Shown piece after piece: positions 22,561 to 29,121 of a stretch of 35,208 nucleotides of DNA (its first letter is position 1; every line of letters starts with the position of its first letter). The position numbers and the translations under genes were made by a program. The notes beneath the pieces were generated by a model. The model was given only the letters and a program-made list of their open reading frames with translations, ran no database searches and had not been told where the DNA came from. The stretch spans positions 1 to 35,208 of IMG/VR virus record IMGVR_UViG_3300035182_001725. One strand, given 5' to 3'. This stretch comes from a virus.

Positions 22561-22710
22561 GCCCCAGGATGGGGGGGCAGGCCCCTGACTCCGGCCCTAC
22601 CCCCTTCCGGCGTTTCTAAACGGGTTCTAAACGCCCTGGCGGGCCTTCCCTAGGGAAATCCCCAAACCGGTTTCCAGGCCCTCGCCGGGAGAAGACCGGA
22701 GGCTGGTGGC
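22561..22710. promoter_or_regulatory. Intergenic region with repeats and shared late element
   Basis: At 150 bases this is by far the largest gap in the head genes. It holds a direct repeat ttctaaacg at 22614 and 22625 (11-base period) inside an inverted repeat ggcgttt/aaacgcc (22609-22635), and a copy of tccccaaaccggtttcca (22659-22676), whose core aaaccggttt is a perfect palindrome. The same 18-mer follows mor at 15557. It probably contains an internal late promoter for protease, scaffold and capsid. Confidence 0.5.
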
Positions 22711-23829
22711 ATGACGAAGCCCCTCTCTATCTTCCGTGCCGGACGCCACACGGCCATGTCCGGGGCCACCCTCGACTTCAGTGAGGCGGACCTGGAGGCC
22801 ATGGTTAAGGCCTACGATCCTGCCAAGCACGAGGCCCCTCTGGTCGTTGGGCATCCCTCGACCAATGCACCCGCCTATGGCTGGGTGAAAGGCCTCTCCT
22901 TCGCTGACGGAGAAGTGCTGGCCGATTCCCACCAGGTGGAGGAAACCTTCGCCGAGATGGTGAACGCCGGGCGCTTCAAGAAGATCAGCGCCAGCCTCTA
23001 CACCCCCAATGCCCCGGCGAATCCATGCCCTGGCATCTACTATCTGCGCCACGTCGGATTCCTCGGCGCCCAGCCCCCGTCCGTCAAGGGATTGAGGGAT
23101 GCCAGCTTCGCAGGGAGCGATGAGGGCGTGGTGGAGTTCGGCGACTGGGGCGACAGCCTTACGGCCCGGCTCTTCCGGAGCCTCCGGGAGTGGGTGATCG
23201 GGAAGTTCGGCCTGGACGAGGCCAACAAGGCCCTGGACGGGTGGGACGTGGATCAACTCAAGTCCGTGGCGATCCTCCCGGAAGACACCGACGACGCCAC
23301 CAACACCGCCTATGCGGAGGAGAACCTGATGAAGGAAAAGGATGAAGATCTCAAGCGCCGTGAAACGGCGCTGAACGAAAAGCAGGCCGAGCTGGACCGC
23401 AGGACTGCTGAATTCTCAGAAAAGCTTCAGGCGCTGGATGCCCGCGACCGTGAAGCCCGCGCTGCCGATGTGCTGGCCTTCTGCGAAGGGCTGGTCAAGG
23501 CTGGCCAGCTCCCCCCCACCCACAAGCTCGGCTTGGTCGCCTTCATGGCCTCCCTCGACCCCGATGGCGCCCTGGAGTTTGGCGAGGGCGACGCCAAGAA
23601 GAGCGAGCCCACCCTCGGCTGGCTCAAGGGATTCCTCTCCAGCCTCCCCAAGCAGATCGCCTTCGGCGAGGCCGCGGGCGGAGGCCTCAGCGAAGGCACC
23701 GCCGACTTCGCCGCCGCTCCAGGTTGCACAGTCGATGCCGCCGGGCTGGAGATCCACGCCAAGGCCTTGGCCTTCCAGAAGGCCAACCCCACCACCACCT
23801 ACCTCGACGCCGTCAAGGCCGTCTCTTAA
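22711..23829 (+). CDS. Capsid maturation protease with scaffold (Mu gpI-like)
   Basis: The 372-residue protein begins with the Mu gpI pattern: IFRAGRHTAMSGATLDFSEADLEAMVKAYDP, then APLVVGHPSTNAPAYGWVKGL and RFKKISASLYTP. The N-terminal half is the protease; the second half is a Glu/Lys-rich coiled coil (LKRRETALNEKQAELDRRTAEFSEKLQALDAR) typical of scaffold. An internal in-frame start at 23329 probably makes the scaffold alone. A Ser-His active site is presumed from the family (candidate His near VGHPS). Confidence 0.88.
   Translation: MTKPLSIFRAGRHTAMSGATLDFSEADLEAMVKAYDPAKHEAPLVVGHPSTNAPAYGWVKGLSFADGEVLADSHQVEETFAEMVNAGRFKKISASLYTPNAPANPCPGIYYLRHVGFLGAQPPSVKGLRDASFAGSDEGVVEFGDWGDSLTARLFRSLREWVIGKFGLDEANKALDGWDVDQLKSVAILPEDTDDATNTAYAEENLMKEKDEDLKRRETALNEKQAELDRRTAEFSEKLQALDARDREARAADVLAFCEGLVKAGQLPPTHKLGLVAFMASLDPDGALEFGEGDAKKSEPTLGWLKGFLSSLPKQIAFGEAAGGGLSEGTADFAAAPGCTVDAAGLEIHAKALAFQKANPTTTYLDAVKAVS
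23329..23829 (+). CDS. Internal scaffold protein from a second start (Mu gpZ-like)
   Basis: In frame within the protease gene at residue 207, the ATG at 23329 is preceded by ggaggag (23317-23323) with normal spacing. Translation from here would yield a 166-residue scaffold that begins MKEKDEDLKRRETALNEKQ and lacks the protease domain. Mu makes gpZ in the same way from the I gene. The signal is directly visible; use in vivo is inferred. Confidence 0.65.
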   Translation: MKEKDEDLKRRETALNEKQAELDRRTAEFSEKLQALDARDREARAADVLAFCEGLVKAGQLPPTHKLGLVAFMASLDPDGALEFGEGDAKKSEPTLGWLKGFLSSLPKQIAFGEAAGGGLSEGTADFAAAPGCTVDAAGLEIHAKALAFQKANPTTTYLDAVKAVS

Positions 23830-23838
23830 GGAGCCCCG

Positions 23839-24177
23839 ATGAGCCAGAACTACACCCCTGTTCTCGCCCTGCCGCTCAAGCTCACGGCGACCGTGGCGGA
23901 ATACACCTTCGTGGATCTCTCCGGCGCCAATGCCACGGCTGCTGCCTACGCCTTCGGCATCGCGGACCAGGGCGGTGTCTCCGGCGACGTCATCAAGACC
24001 CAGGTCCAGGGCACGAGCCGCATGAAGGCCGCCGCTGCCATCGCCAAGGGCGCCCTCATCGAGGTCGGCGCGGGCGGCCAGGGCACGACCAAGGCCTCCG
24101 GCATTGCCGTGGCCCGCGCCATGGAAGCCGCCGCGGGGCCGGGATCCATCATCGAAGTCCTCCTCCTCCCGAACTAA
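23839..24177 (+). CDS. DUF2190 head decoration-like protein
   Basis: The 112-residue product is Ala/Gly-rich with the DUF2190 pattern: an N-terminal strand region (LKLTATVAEYTFVDLSG), G-I-A-D near 35, KGALIEVGAGGQGTTKASGIAVARAMEAAAGPGSIIEVLL at the end. Members bind capsid surfaces or trimer axes. It sits between scaffold and major capsid, the expected place. Confidence 0.82.
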   Translation: MSQNYTPVLALPLKLTATVAEYTFVDLSGANATAAAYAFGIADQGGVSGDVIKTQVQGTSRMKAAAAIAKGALIEVGAGGQGTTKASGIAVARAMEAAAGPGSIIEVLLLPN

Positions 24178-24183
24178 CCCCTC

Positions 24184-24213
24184 ACTGGGGGCGGTATATG
24201 AGCCGCCCCCAGT
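24184..24213 (+). terminator. Hairpin between decoration and capsid genes
   Basis: actgggggcgg / ccgcccccagt form a perfect 11-bp stem with an 8-base loop. No T-run follows. It may partially terminate transcription or stabilise the 5' end of the capsid message to set high capsid levels. Confidence 0.6.
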
Positions 24214-24240
24214 CTCCCTGCCACCCCAGGAGATCTCTCC

Positions 24241-25167
24241 ATGACCATGAATCTCAGCGGCGTTCGCGTCGTCGATCCGATCCTCACTACCGTTGTCCAG
24301 GGCTACCGGCTGCCCGGACTCATCGGCGAGAACCTCTTCCCCCGCGTGCCGGTCGGCGTGGCGGGCGGCAAGGTGCTCCAGTTCGGGAAGGAGGCCTTCC
24401 TCTCCTACAACACCCAGCGCGCCCCCGGTGCCGCCACCAAGCGGATCACCTTCGGCTACCTGGGCCAGCCCTATGCCCTGGAAAACCATGGCGCGGAGGC
24501 CCCCGTGCCCCGCGAGTGGCTGCGGGACGCCAAGGTGACTCCGGGCGTGGACCTGGGCACCCGGGCCACCAACCTGGTCATGCGGGTCATTCTCAAGTCC
24601 CTCGAGGCCCAGCAGGCTGGTCTGGCCACCAACGCTGCGAACTACGATGCCAACCATAAGCTGGCGCTCTCGGGCTCCACCAAGTGGAGTGCCTCCACCG
24701 GAACCCCCAAGGCTGACATCGAGGCGGGTAAGGAGGCCATCCGCACAACCTGCGGCCTGCGCCCCAACGTCCTCGCCCTCTCCGCCGTGGCATTCAAGGC
24801 CCTGAAGGAGAACCCGAACGTCATCTCCCGCTTCCAGTATGTGAGCAAGGACAGCATCACTCCCGAGATGATCGCCAACCTCTTCGATGTGGCGAAGGTC
24901 GTGGTGGGTGATGACATCACCGCGGACGATAGCGGCAATTTCACCGACGTCTGGGGCAACAACGCCATCCTGGCCTATGTGCCCCCCGTGCCATCCACGC
25001 TGGAGGAGCCGAGCTACGGCTACACCTACACCATGGAAGGACATCCCCTCGTCGAGGTGCCCTACTACGACAACAACGCCAAGAGCTGGGTCTACGGCGT
25101 GGGTTTCGAGCGCATTCCTGTGCTTACGGGGCTCCTCTCCGGCTTCCTCATCCAGAACCCCAACTAG
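24241..25167 (+). CDS. Major capsid protein
   Basis: The 308-residue protein fits a HK97-fold major capsid of Mu-like phages: the N-terminus VDPILTTVVQGYRLPGLIGENLFPRVPV, YLGQPYALENHGAEAPV, the helical spine ATNLVMRVILKSLEAQQAGLATNAANY, and the P-domain-like VSKDSITPEMIANLFDVAKVVVGDD. It differs from Mu gpT and resembles the shorter capsids of GC-rich transposable phages. A good ribosome-binding site (caggaga) and a flanking hairpin on each side suit high expression. Confidence 0.9.
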   Translation: MTMNLSGVRVVDPILTTVVQGYRLPGLIGENLFPRVPVGVAGGKVLQFGKEAFLSYNTQRAPGAATKRITFGYLGQPYALENHGAEAPVPREWLRDAKVTPGVDLGTRATNLVMRVILKSLEAQQAGLATNAANYDANHKLALSGSTKWSASTGTPKADIEAGKEAIRTTCGLRPNVLALSAVAFKALKENPNVISRFQYVSKDSITPEMIANLFDVAKVVVGDDITADDSGNFTDVWGNNAILAYVPPVPSTLEEPSYGYTYTMEGHPLVEVPYYDNNAKSWVYGVGFERIPVLTGLLSGFLIQNPN

Positions 25168-25176
25168 CAGGTCTGC

Positions 25177-25200
25177 AGGGGCAGGCTTTGGCCTGTCCCT
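25177..25200 (+). terminator. Hairpin after the capsid gene
   Basis: aggggcaggc / gcctgtccct pair over 10 bp with one G-U around a tttg loop, nine bases after the capsid stop. No T-run. Probably a 3' stabiliser or partial terminator. Confidence 0.55.
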
Positions 25201-25221
25201 ACCAGCCCCAAAGGAGACCTC

Positions 25222-25596
25222 ATGAAATACCGCGTGAAGACCCCGCTCAAGCTCGATCCCGATACCAAGGCGATCGCGCCTGGCGCCGTGGTAGAGCTGG
25301 AAACTGAGGCCGCGCAGGAGCTGCTGGCCATCGACGCGATCGAGGCCGATTCGGCGCTCGATTTGGCGCAGGCTGGCAAGGCTCCCGAACTGGACCCGGA
25401 AATCGAGGACGCCTTCCTCGGCGCCGAAGCGCTGGCGGGAATGGGACGCGATGCCCTGATCTCGTATGTGCGCGAGCACCTCTCGGCCGAGCTGGCCGAT
25501 GCCCTCAAGGGCAACGAAGGTCAGGTGCGCAACCAGGTCAAGAAGCTGATCGCCGACGCCAAGGCCCAGCTCTACGCCGCCAAGGAAGGCAAGTAG
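25222..25596 (+). CDS. Hypothetical head-proximal protein
   Basis: aaaggaga precedes the ATG. The 124-residue product starts with a small beta region (YRVKTPLKLDPDTKAIAPGAVVELE), then an acidic helical domain, and ends ALKGNEGQVRNQVKKLIADAKAQLYAAKEGK. It stands where Mu has gp35, between the capsid and Gp36 genes. I do not recognise the family reliably; a head or connector accessory protein is likely. Confidence 0.65.
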   Translation: MKYRVKTPLKLDPDTKAIAPGAVVELETEAAQELLAIDAIEADSALDLAQAGKAPELDPEIEDAFLGAEALAGMGRDALISYVREHLSAELADALKGNEGQVRNQVKKLIADAKAQLYAAKEGK

Positions 25597-25599
25597 CCC

Positions 25600-26031
25600 A
25601 TGCCTTACGCCACGCCGACGGATCTCCAAGCCCGCTACCCGCAGACGCGGCTGGCGGAGCTGTCGGATCCGGATGGTTTGGCGGTCCAAGACACGAAGCT
25701 CGCCACGGCCCTGGCCGATGCCAGTGCCGAGATGGACAGCCACCTGGGGAGGCGCTACGCCCTCCCGCTTTCCCAGGTGCCTCCCGTCCTCCAGCGCACG
25801 GCCTGTGACATCGCCATCTACCGCCTCATGTCCCTCCTCCCCAAGGAGACCGTGGCGGACGCGCGGCGGCGCTATGAAGATGCGGTGGCGTGGCTGGCCG
25901 ATTTGGCGGACGGGAGGATCCAGCTGGCCGACCTCCAGGGCCAGGAATTGACCGGCGGACCCTCCGTCCGCATCGCCTCTTGCTCGGCGCAGCGCGTCTT
26001 CGGGGATGACACGCTCGGAGGGTTCCGGTGA
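25600..26031 (+). CDS. Gp36-like connector protein (DUF1320)
   Basis: The 143-residue protein has the DUF1320 start MPYATPTDLQARYPQTRLAELSDPDG, a Y-A-L-P-L motif (GRRYALPLSQVPPVLQRTACDIAIYRLM) and RRRYEDAVAWLADLADGRIQL. It corresponds to Mu gp36, a head-tail connector adaptor. The stop overlaps the next start (gtga region). Confidence 0.9.
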   Translation: MPYATPTDLQARYPQTRLAELSDPDGLAVQDTKLATALADASAEMDSHLGRRYALPLSQVPPVLQRTACDIAIYRLMSLLPKETVADARRRYEDAVAWLADLADGRIQLADLQGQELTGGPSVRIASCSAQRVFGDDTLGGFR

Positions 26032-26498
26032 TCGAATCAACAGAATCCGCCATCTTGGATCGCGCCGAGATCCTGGTGTCCCCGTTCGGGCTGAAAGTCG
26101 AGCCCTTCCCCGAAGACCCAGATTCCTACGTGCTCACTCACCCCAAGGGTGCCGTGCTGGCCGTCTACAAGGGAAGCTCTTACGGTCCCTCCATCGCCAC
26201 CGATGTGATGGTCCAAGAACGGGCCATGCACTACGAGCTGGTCATTCTCATCAAGAACCTCCGGAAGCACCAAGGGGCCTATGCCGTGATCGATGCCCTG
26301 CGAGCAGGGTTCGCAGGGTGGCTTGCCCCGGAAGCCACCAAGAATGCCCGGATCCTCCGGGACGAATTCCGCGGCCGGGATGCCACCGCCTGGCAATGGG
26401 CACTCGGCGTGGAGATCCCCGCCATCTCCCTCCCTGACGATCCGGTCGAGGAAAGCCAGGGGATCCTCCTCGACACGACCATCCAACTGGAGATTTGA
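26028..26498 (+). CDS. Gp37-like protein (DUF1834)
   Basis: A 156-residue protein; GTG start overlapping Gp36. MIESTESAILDRAEIL, VEPFPEDPDSY, then AVYKGSSYGPSIATDVMVQERAMHYELVILIKNL match the Mu gp37 family. It is thought to act in tail-neck assembly. Operon position after Gp36 confirms it. Confidence 0.87.
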   Translation: MIESTESAILDRAEILVSPFGLKVEPFPEDPDSYVLTHPKGAVLAVYKGSSYGPSIATDVMVQERAMHYELVILIKNLRKHQGAYAVIDALRAGFAGWLAPEATKNARILRDEFRGRDATAWQWALGVEIPAISLPDDPVEESQGILLDTTIQLEI

Positions 26499-26500
26499 AC

Positions 26501-26689
26501 ATGATCCGCGGCCTCTATCTCGGTTCCCTGCAGGCCCTGAGCCTGGAAGGAAACGACTACGTCCTCATCCCGGGCAATCCCGTAGAACTGCCCGACTGTG
26601 AATACACCCGAACCTTGGTGGCTACCGGGATGTTCGTTCCTGAGAACAAGCCCAAGGCGGCTCCGAAATCGAATCCCAAAGGAGAGTGA
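26501..26689 (+). CDS. DUF2635-like small protein (Mu gp38 position)
   Basis: The ATG at 26501 has ggag eight bases upstream. The 62-residue product has the pattern SLEGNDYVLIPGNPVELPDCEYTRTLVATGMFV, followed by a Lys/Pro-rich tail, similar to DUF2635 proteins that precede the sheath gene in Mu-like phages. Function not known; it may act in tail assembly. Confidence 0.7.
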   Translation: MIRGLYLGSLQALSLEGNDYVLIPGNPVELPDCEYTRTLVATGMFVPENKPKAAPKSNPKGE

Positions 26690-26692
26690 GCG

Positions 26693-27925
26693 ATGGCCTA
26701 CCTGCATGGCGTCGAAACCATCGAGATCCAGAAGGGCCCGAATGCGGTCCAGACCATCGCCACCGCCGTCATCGGCCTGGTGGGAACGGCCCCGATCCAG
26801 ACCCTCACGGATGCCACCAAGAAGACCGTGAATACCCCCGTCCTCATCACCAGCGATAAGGACGCAGCCACCTACTTCGGTGCGGATACGGTCGGATACA
26901 CGATCCCATCCGCCCTGAAGGCAATCCTGGCTCAAGGCGCGGGCCCGATCATCGTGGTCAACGTCTTCGACCCGGCCAACGTGGCCCATCAGACCGCGGG
27001 TGCTCCTGACCCTTCCAAGGTCGTCGCCAGCGACATCATTGGCACCACCAATGCCAACGGATCCAGGACTGGGCTGCTGGCTCTCATGGATGCGAAGCCG
27101 ACCTACGGGTTTTCCCCCAAGCAGATCATCGCCCCCGGATTCACGGGATTGACGGGCGTGATGACCCAGATGGACTCCGTAGCTGCCAAACTCCGCGCCA
27201 TCGCCTGGGTGGATGCAGCCGTGGGCCTCTCCCCCTCCCAGGCGATCGCCGCCCGCTCCACCACCCTGAACAGCGCCAGCAAGCGGATCATGATCTGCTA
27301 CCCCAACGTCAAGGCGCTCGGTCCTGACGGAGTGACGCCCACCCTCCAGCCCCTCAGCCAGTTCGCGGCCGGAGCTTGCGCGGCCAGGGACATGGCCAAG
27401 GGCTACTGGTGGAGCCCCTCCAACACCCAGCTGCTGGGCATCACCGGCCTGGAACGGCCCATCGATGGCAGCTTCCAGGACCAGGCTTCCGAGTTGAACC
27501 TCCTGAACGCCGCGGGCATCACCACGGTCTACAGCGCCTTCGGCATCGGATATCGCCTCTGGGGCAACCGCTCGGCCGTCTTCCCCGGTGCGAACACGCC
27601 CGACGCCTTCCTCGCGGTCCGGCGCACCGCCGATGTCGTCGAAGAAAGCCTGGAGCTGGCCAGTCTCCAATACGTGGATCAGCCCATCACCAAGGCCCTA
27701 ATCGACCAGCTGCTGGACGACGCCAATGCCTTCATCCGGGCTCTTATCGGCCGGGGCGCCATCGTGGACGGCAAAGCATTCTGCGACCCGGTCAAGAACC
27801 CGGCCTCCGAGCTGGCCAACGGCCACCTCACCATCGGCTACCGGTTCCTTCCCCCCGCGCCCTTGGAGCGGCTCTCCTACGAGGCCTACCTGGACGTGAA
27901 CCTCTACACCAACCTCATCAAGTAG
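26693..27925 (+). CDS. Contractile tail sheath (Mu gpL-like)
   Basis: The 410-residue protein starts MAYLHGVETIEIQKGPNAVQT, followed by TAVIGLVGTAP, and has the sheath core APGFTGLTGV and the C-terminal domain FGIGYRLWGNRSAVFPGANTPDAFLAVRRTADVVEESLE plus DQLLDDANAFIRALIGRGAIVDGKAF. This is the contractile sheath of a myovirus. It is a little shorter than Mu gpL (495 residues). Confidence 0.95.
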   Translation: MAYLHGVETIEIQKGPNAVQTIATAVIGLVGTAPIQTLTDATKKTVNTPVLITSDKDAATYFGADTVGYTIPSALKAILAQGAGPIIVVNVFDPANVAHQTAGAPDPSKVVASDIIGTTNANGSRTGLLALMDAKPTYGFSPKQIIAPGFTGLTGVMTQMDSVAAKLRAIAWVDAAVGLSPSQAIAARSTTLNSASKRIMICYPNVKALGPDGVTPTLQPLSQFAAGACAARDMAKGYWWSPSNTQLLGITGLERPIDGSFQDQASELNLLNAAGITTVYSAFGIGYRLWGNRSAVFPGANTPDAFLAVRRTADVVEESLELASLQYVDQPITKALIDQLLDDANAFIRALIGRGAIVDGKAFCDPVKNPASELANGHLTIGYRFLPPAPLERLSYEAYLDVNLYTNLIK

Positions 27926-27937
27926 GGAGCCAAGCTC

Positions 27938-28459
27938 ATGCCCATCCGTGTCAAGCAGTTGATGAACTGCAACCTCTACGCCGAGGGCGGCTCCTTCCTT
28001 GGCGCCCTCAACGCCATCACCCTGCCCGACATGAAGCACAAGGCAAGCGAGCACAAGGCCGGGGATGGCATCGGAACTCCCAAGCTGCCCGGATCACTGG
28101 AGGCCCTCCAGACCACGCTCAAGATGAACGGCATGTATGAGGACTTCCACGCCCTCACGGCGGATCCGACGCAGATGCGAAGCCTCATGGTTCGCGCCAA
28201 CCAGCGGGTTCGATCCGGTGTGGGCGATATCACGAACGAGCCGGTGATCATCTACCTCCGGGGTTGGTTCTCCAGCCGGAAGATCGGAGAGTTGAAGTCC
28301 AGCGATCCAACCAACCCCGAATATGTCATGGAACTCTACTACTTCCGTCTCAACGTCAGCGGAGCGGATATCGAGGAAGTCGATATCGAGAATGCTGTTC
28401 ACCGTGTCCTGGGCCAAGACGTGCTCGCGGACTACCGCTCCAACCTGGGCATCGACTAG
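27938..28459 (+). CDS. Tail tube protein (Mu gpM-like)
   Basis: The 173-residue protein matches the phage major tail tube family: VKQLMNCNLYAEGGSFLGALNAITLPD, KMNGMYEDFHALTADPTQ, EPVIIYLRGWFSSRKIGELKSSDP, and YYFRLNVSGADIEEVDIENAVHRVLGQDVLADYRSNLGI. It forms the inner tube through which DNA passes and follows the sheath gene as expected. Confidence 0.94.
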   Translation: MPIRVKQLMNCNLYAEGGSFLGALNAITLPDMKHKASEHKAGDGIGTPKLPGSLEALQTTLKMNGMYEDFHALTADPTQMRSLMVRANQRVRSGVGDITNEPVIIYLRGWFSSRKIGELKSSDPTNPEYVMELYYFRLNVSGADIEEVDIENAVHRVLGQDVLADYRSNLGID

Positions 28460-28481
28460 CCCATTCCTACTCCGCCTTCCC

Positions 28482-28501
28482 CTGGGGCCTTCGGGCCCCG
28501 G
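28482..28501 (+). terminator. UUCG-capped hairpin after the tube gene
   Basis: ctggggcc-ttcg-ggccccgg gives an 8-bp GC stem (one U-G) capped by the very stable UUCG tetraloop, 23 bases after the tube stop. No T-run. Likely a 3' end stabiliser or partial terminator that lowers expression of the chaperone and tape measure relative to tube. Confidence 0.65.
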
Positions 28502-28531
28502 TTGGTCTCCCCCTATCCCTAAGGAACCCCG

Positions 28532-28822
28532 ATGACCGAAGCCATGCAGGCCCTCCAGTCCTTCCCCCGCACCATCACCCTTCCCAGCGGCATCACCGCC
28601 GTCCAGACCCGCCCCTTGAAGGGGAGGGATGCCGTGACCGCCCATCGGATCGCCGCCGATGGCACCGAGATCGAGAAGGGGGCCGCCCTCGTAGCTCAGG
28701 TCGTGAAAATCGACGAGAAGCCGGTGGTGATGGAAGATCTCCTGGAGCTGGAGCTCACGGACCTCGGCGAGCTCATGGAGGCCGTCGCGGGAAAGTCCCC
28801 AGCGTCCACCCCGAAGGGCTGA
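28532..28822 (+). CDS. Tail assembly chaperone, unshifted form (Mu gp41/P2 gpE-like)
   Basis: The 96-residue product (FPRTITLPSGITAVQTRPLKGRDAVTAHRI, then MEDLLELELTDLGELMEAVAG) fits the gpE-type tail chaperone family. It lies between tube and tape measure genes, the invariant place for this protein. Near its end, GGGAAAG (28789-28795) stands in the X-XXY-YYZ phase, the heptamer used in lambda G/GT, so a longer shifted form is expected. Confidence 0.88.
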   Translation: MTEAMQALQSFPRTITLPSGITAVQTRPLKGRDAVTAHRIAADGTEIEKGAALVAQVVKIDEKPVVMEDLLELELTDLGELMEAVAGKSPASTPKG

Positions 28823-28956
28823 TCCAACTCAGCCGCTTTTGCGGGTGGACCTACCGCGAGGTCATGGAAATGGACCTGGACGAGGCGGCCTTCTGGATCA
28901 CCCAGGCCTCCGGCATTTCGGAGCGCGAAAAGGTCGAGATAAACGCGCAGACCTAG
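28532..28956 (+). CDS. Frameshifted tail chaperone fusion
   Basis: A -1 slip at G GGA AAG (28789-28795) moves ribosomes into a frame reading VPSVHPEGLIQLSRFCGWTYREV, then MEMDLDEAAFWITQASGISEREK, ending with the TAG at 28954-28956. The product would have 88 + 53 = 141 residues. The second part has the short W-x-x-x-E/D-h helical look of P2 gpE' and Mu gp42. No independent start with a good ribosome-binding site is seen for this part. The coordinates span both frames, so it does not translate as a single frame. Confidence 0.85.
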
Positions 28957-29096
28957 TGGCCGTGAAGATCCTGCCAGATGGCCTTTCCCAGGCCTCCCAG
29001 AAGCCAGATCGCGGTCCCCAGCGCAGCCAGGAAGGCGACCGGCACCACGAGCAGCATCAGCATCCCGACAATCCACATGCCCCAACGATAAATCAT
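28953..29096 (-). CDS. Small antisense membrane protein (47 aa)
   Basis: The ATG at 29094-29096 on the minus strand gives MIYRWGMWIVGMLMLLVVPV, then AFLAALGTAIWLLGGLGKAIWQDLHGH. The frame fills almost exactly the gap between the chaperone stop and the tape-measure start, and nothing on the plus strand explains that gap. One long or two short hydrophobic helices are visible. No clear Shine-Dalgarno sequence is present (gcgga only). It may be a small membrane moron, for example for superinfection exclusion, or a chance frame. Confidence 0.45.
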   Translation of the reverse strand: MIYRWGMWIVGMLMLLVVPVAFLAALGTAIWLLGGLGKAIWQDLHGH

Positions 29097-29121
29097 TCCG
29101 CATAGCCCGCAAGGAATACTC

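Noticed and set aside
23416-26040. 874-codon open frame on the minus strand
   Set aside because: It lies opposite protease, decoration, capsid and connector genes that all have ribosome-binding sites and family matches. Long antisense frames are common in GC-rich DNA; the product is Gly/Glu/Val-rich without a fold signature.
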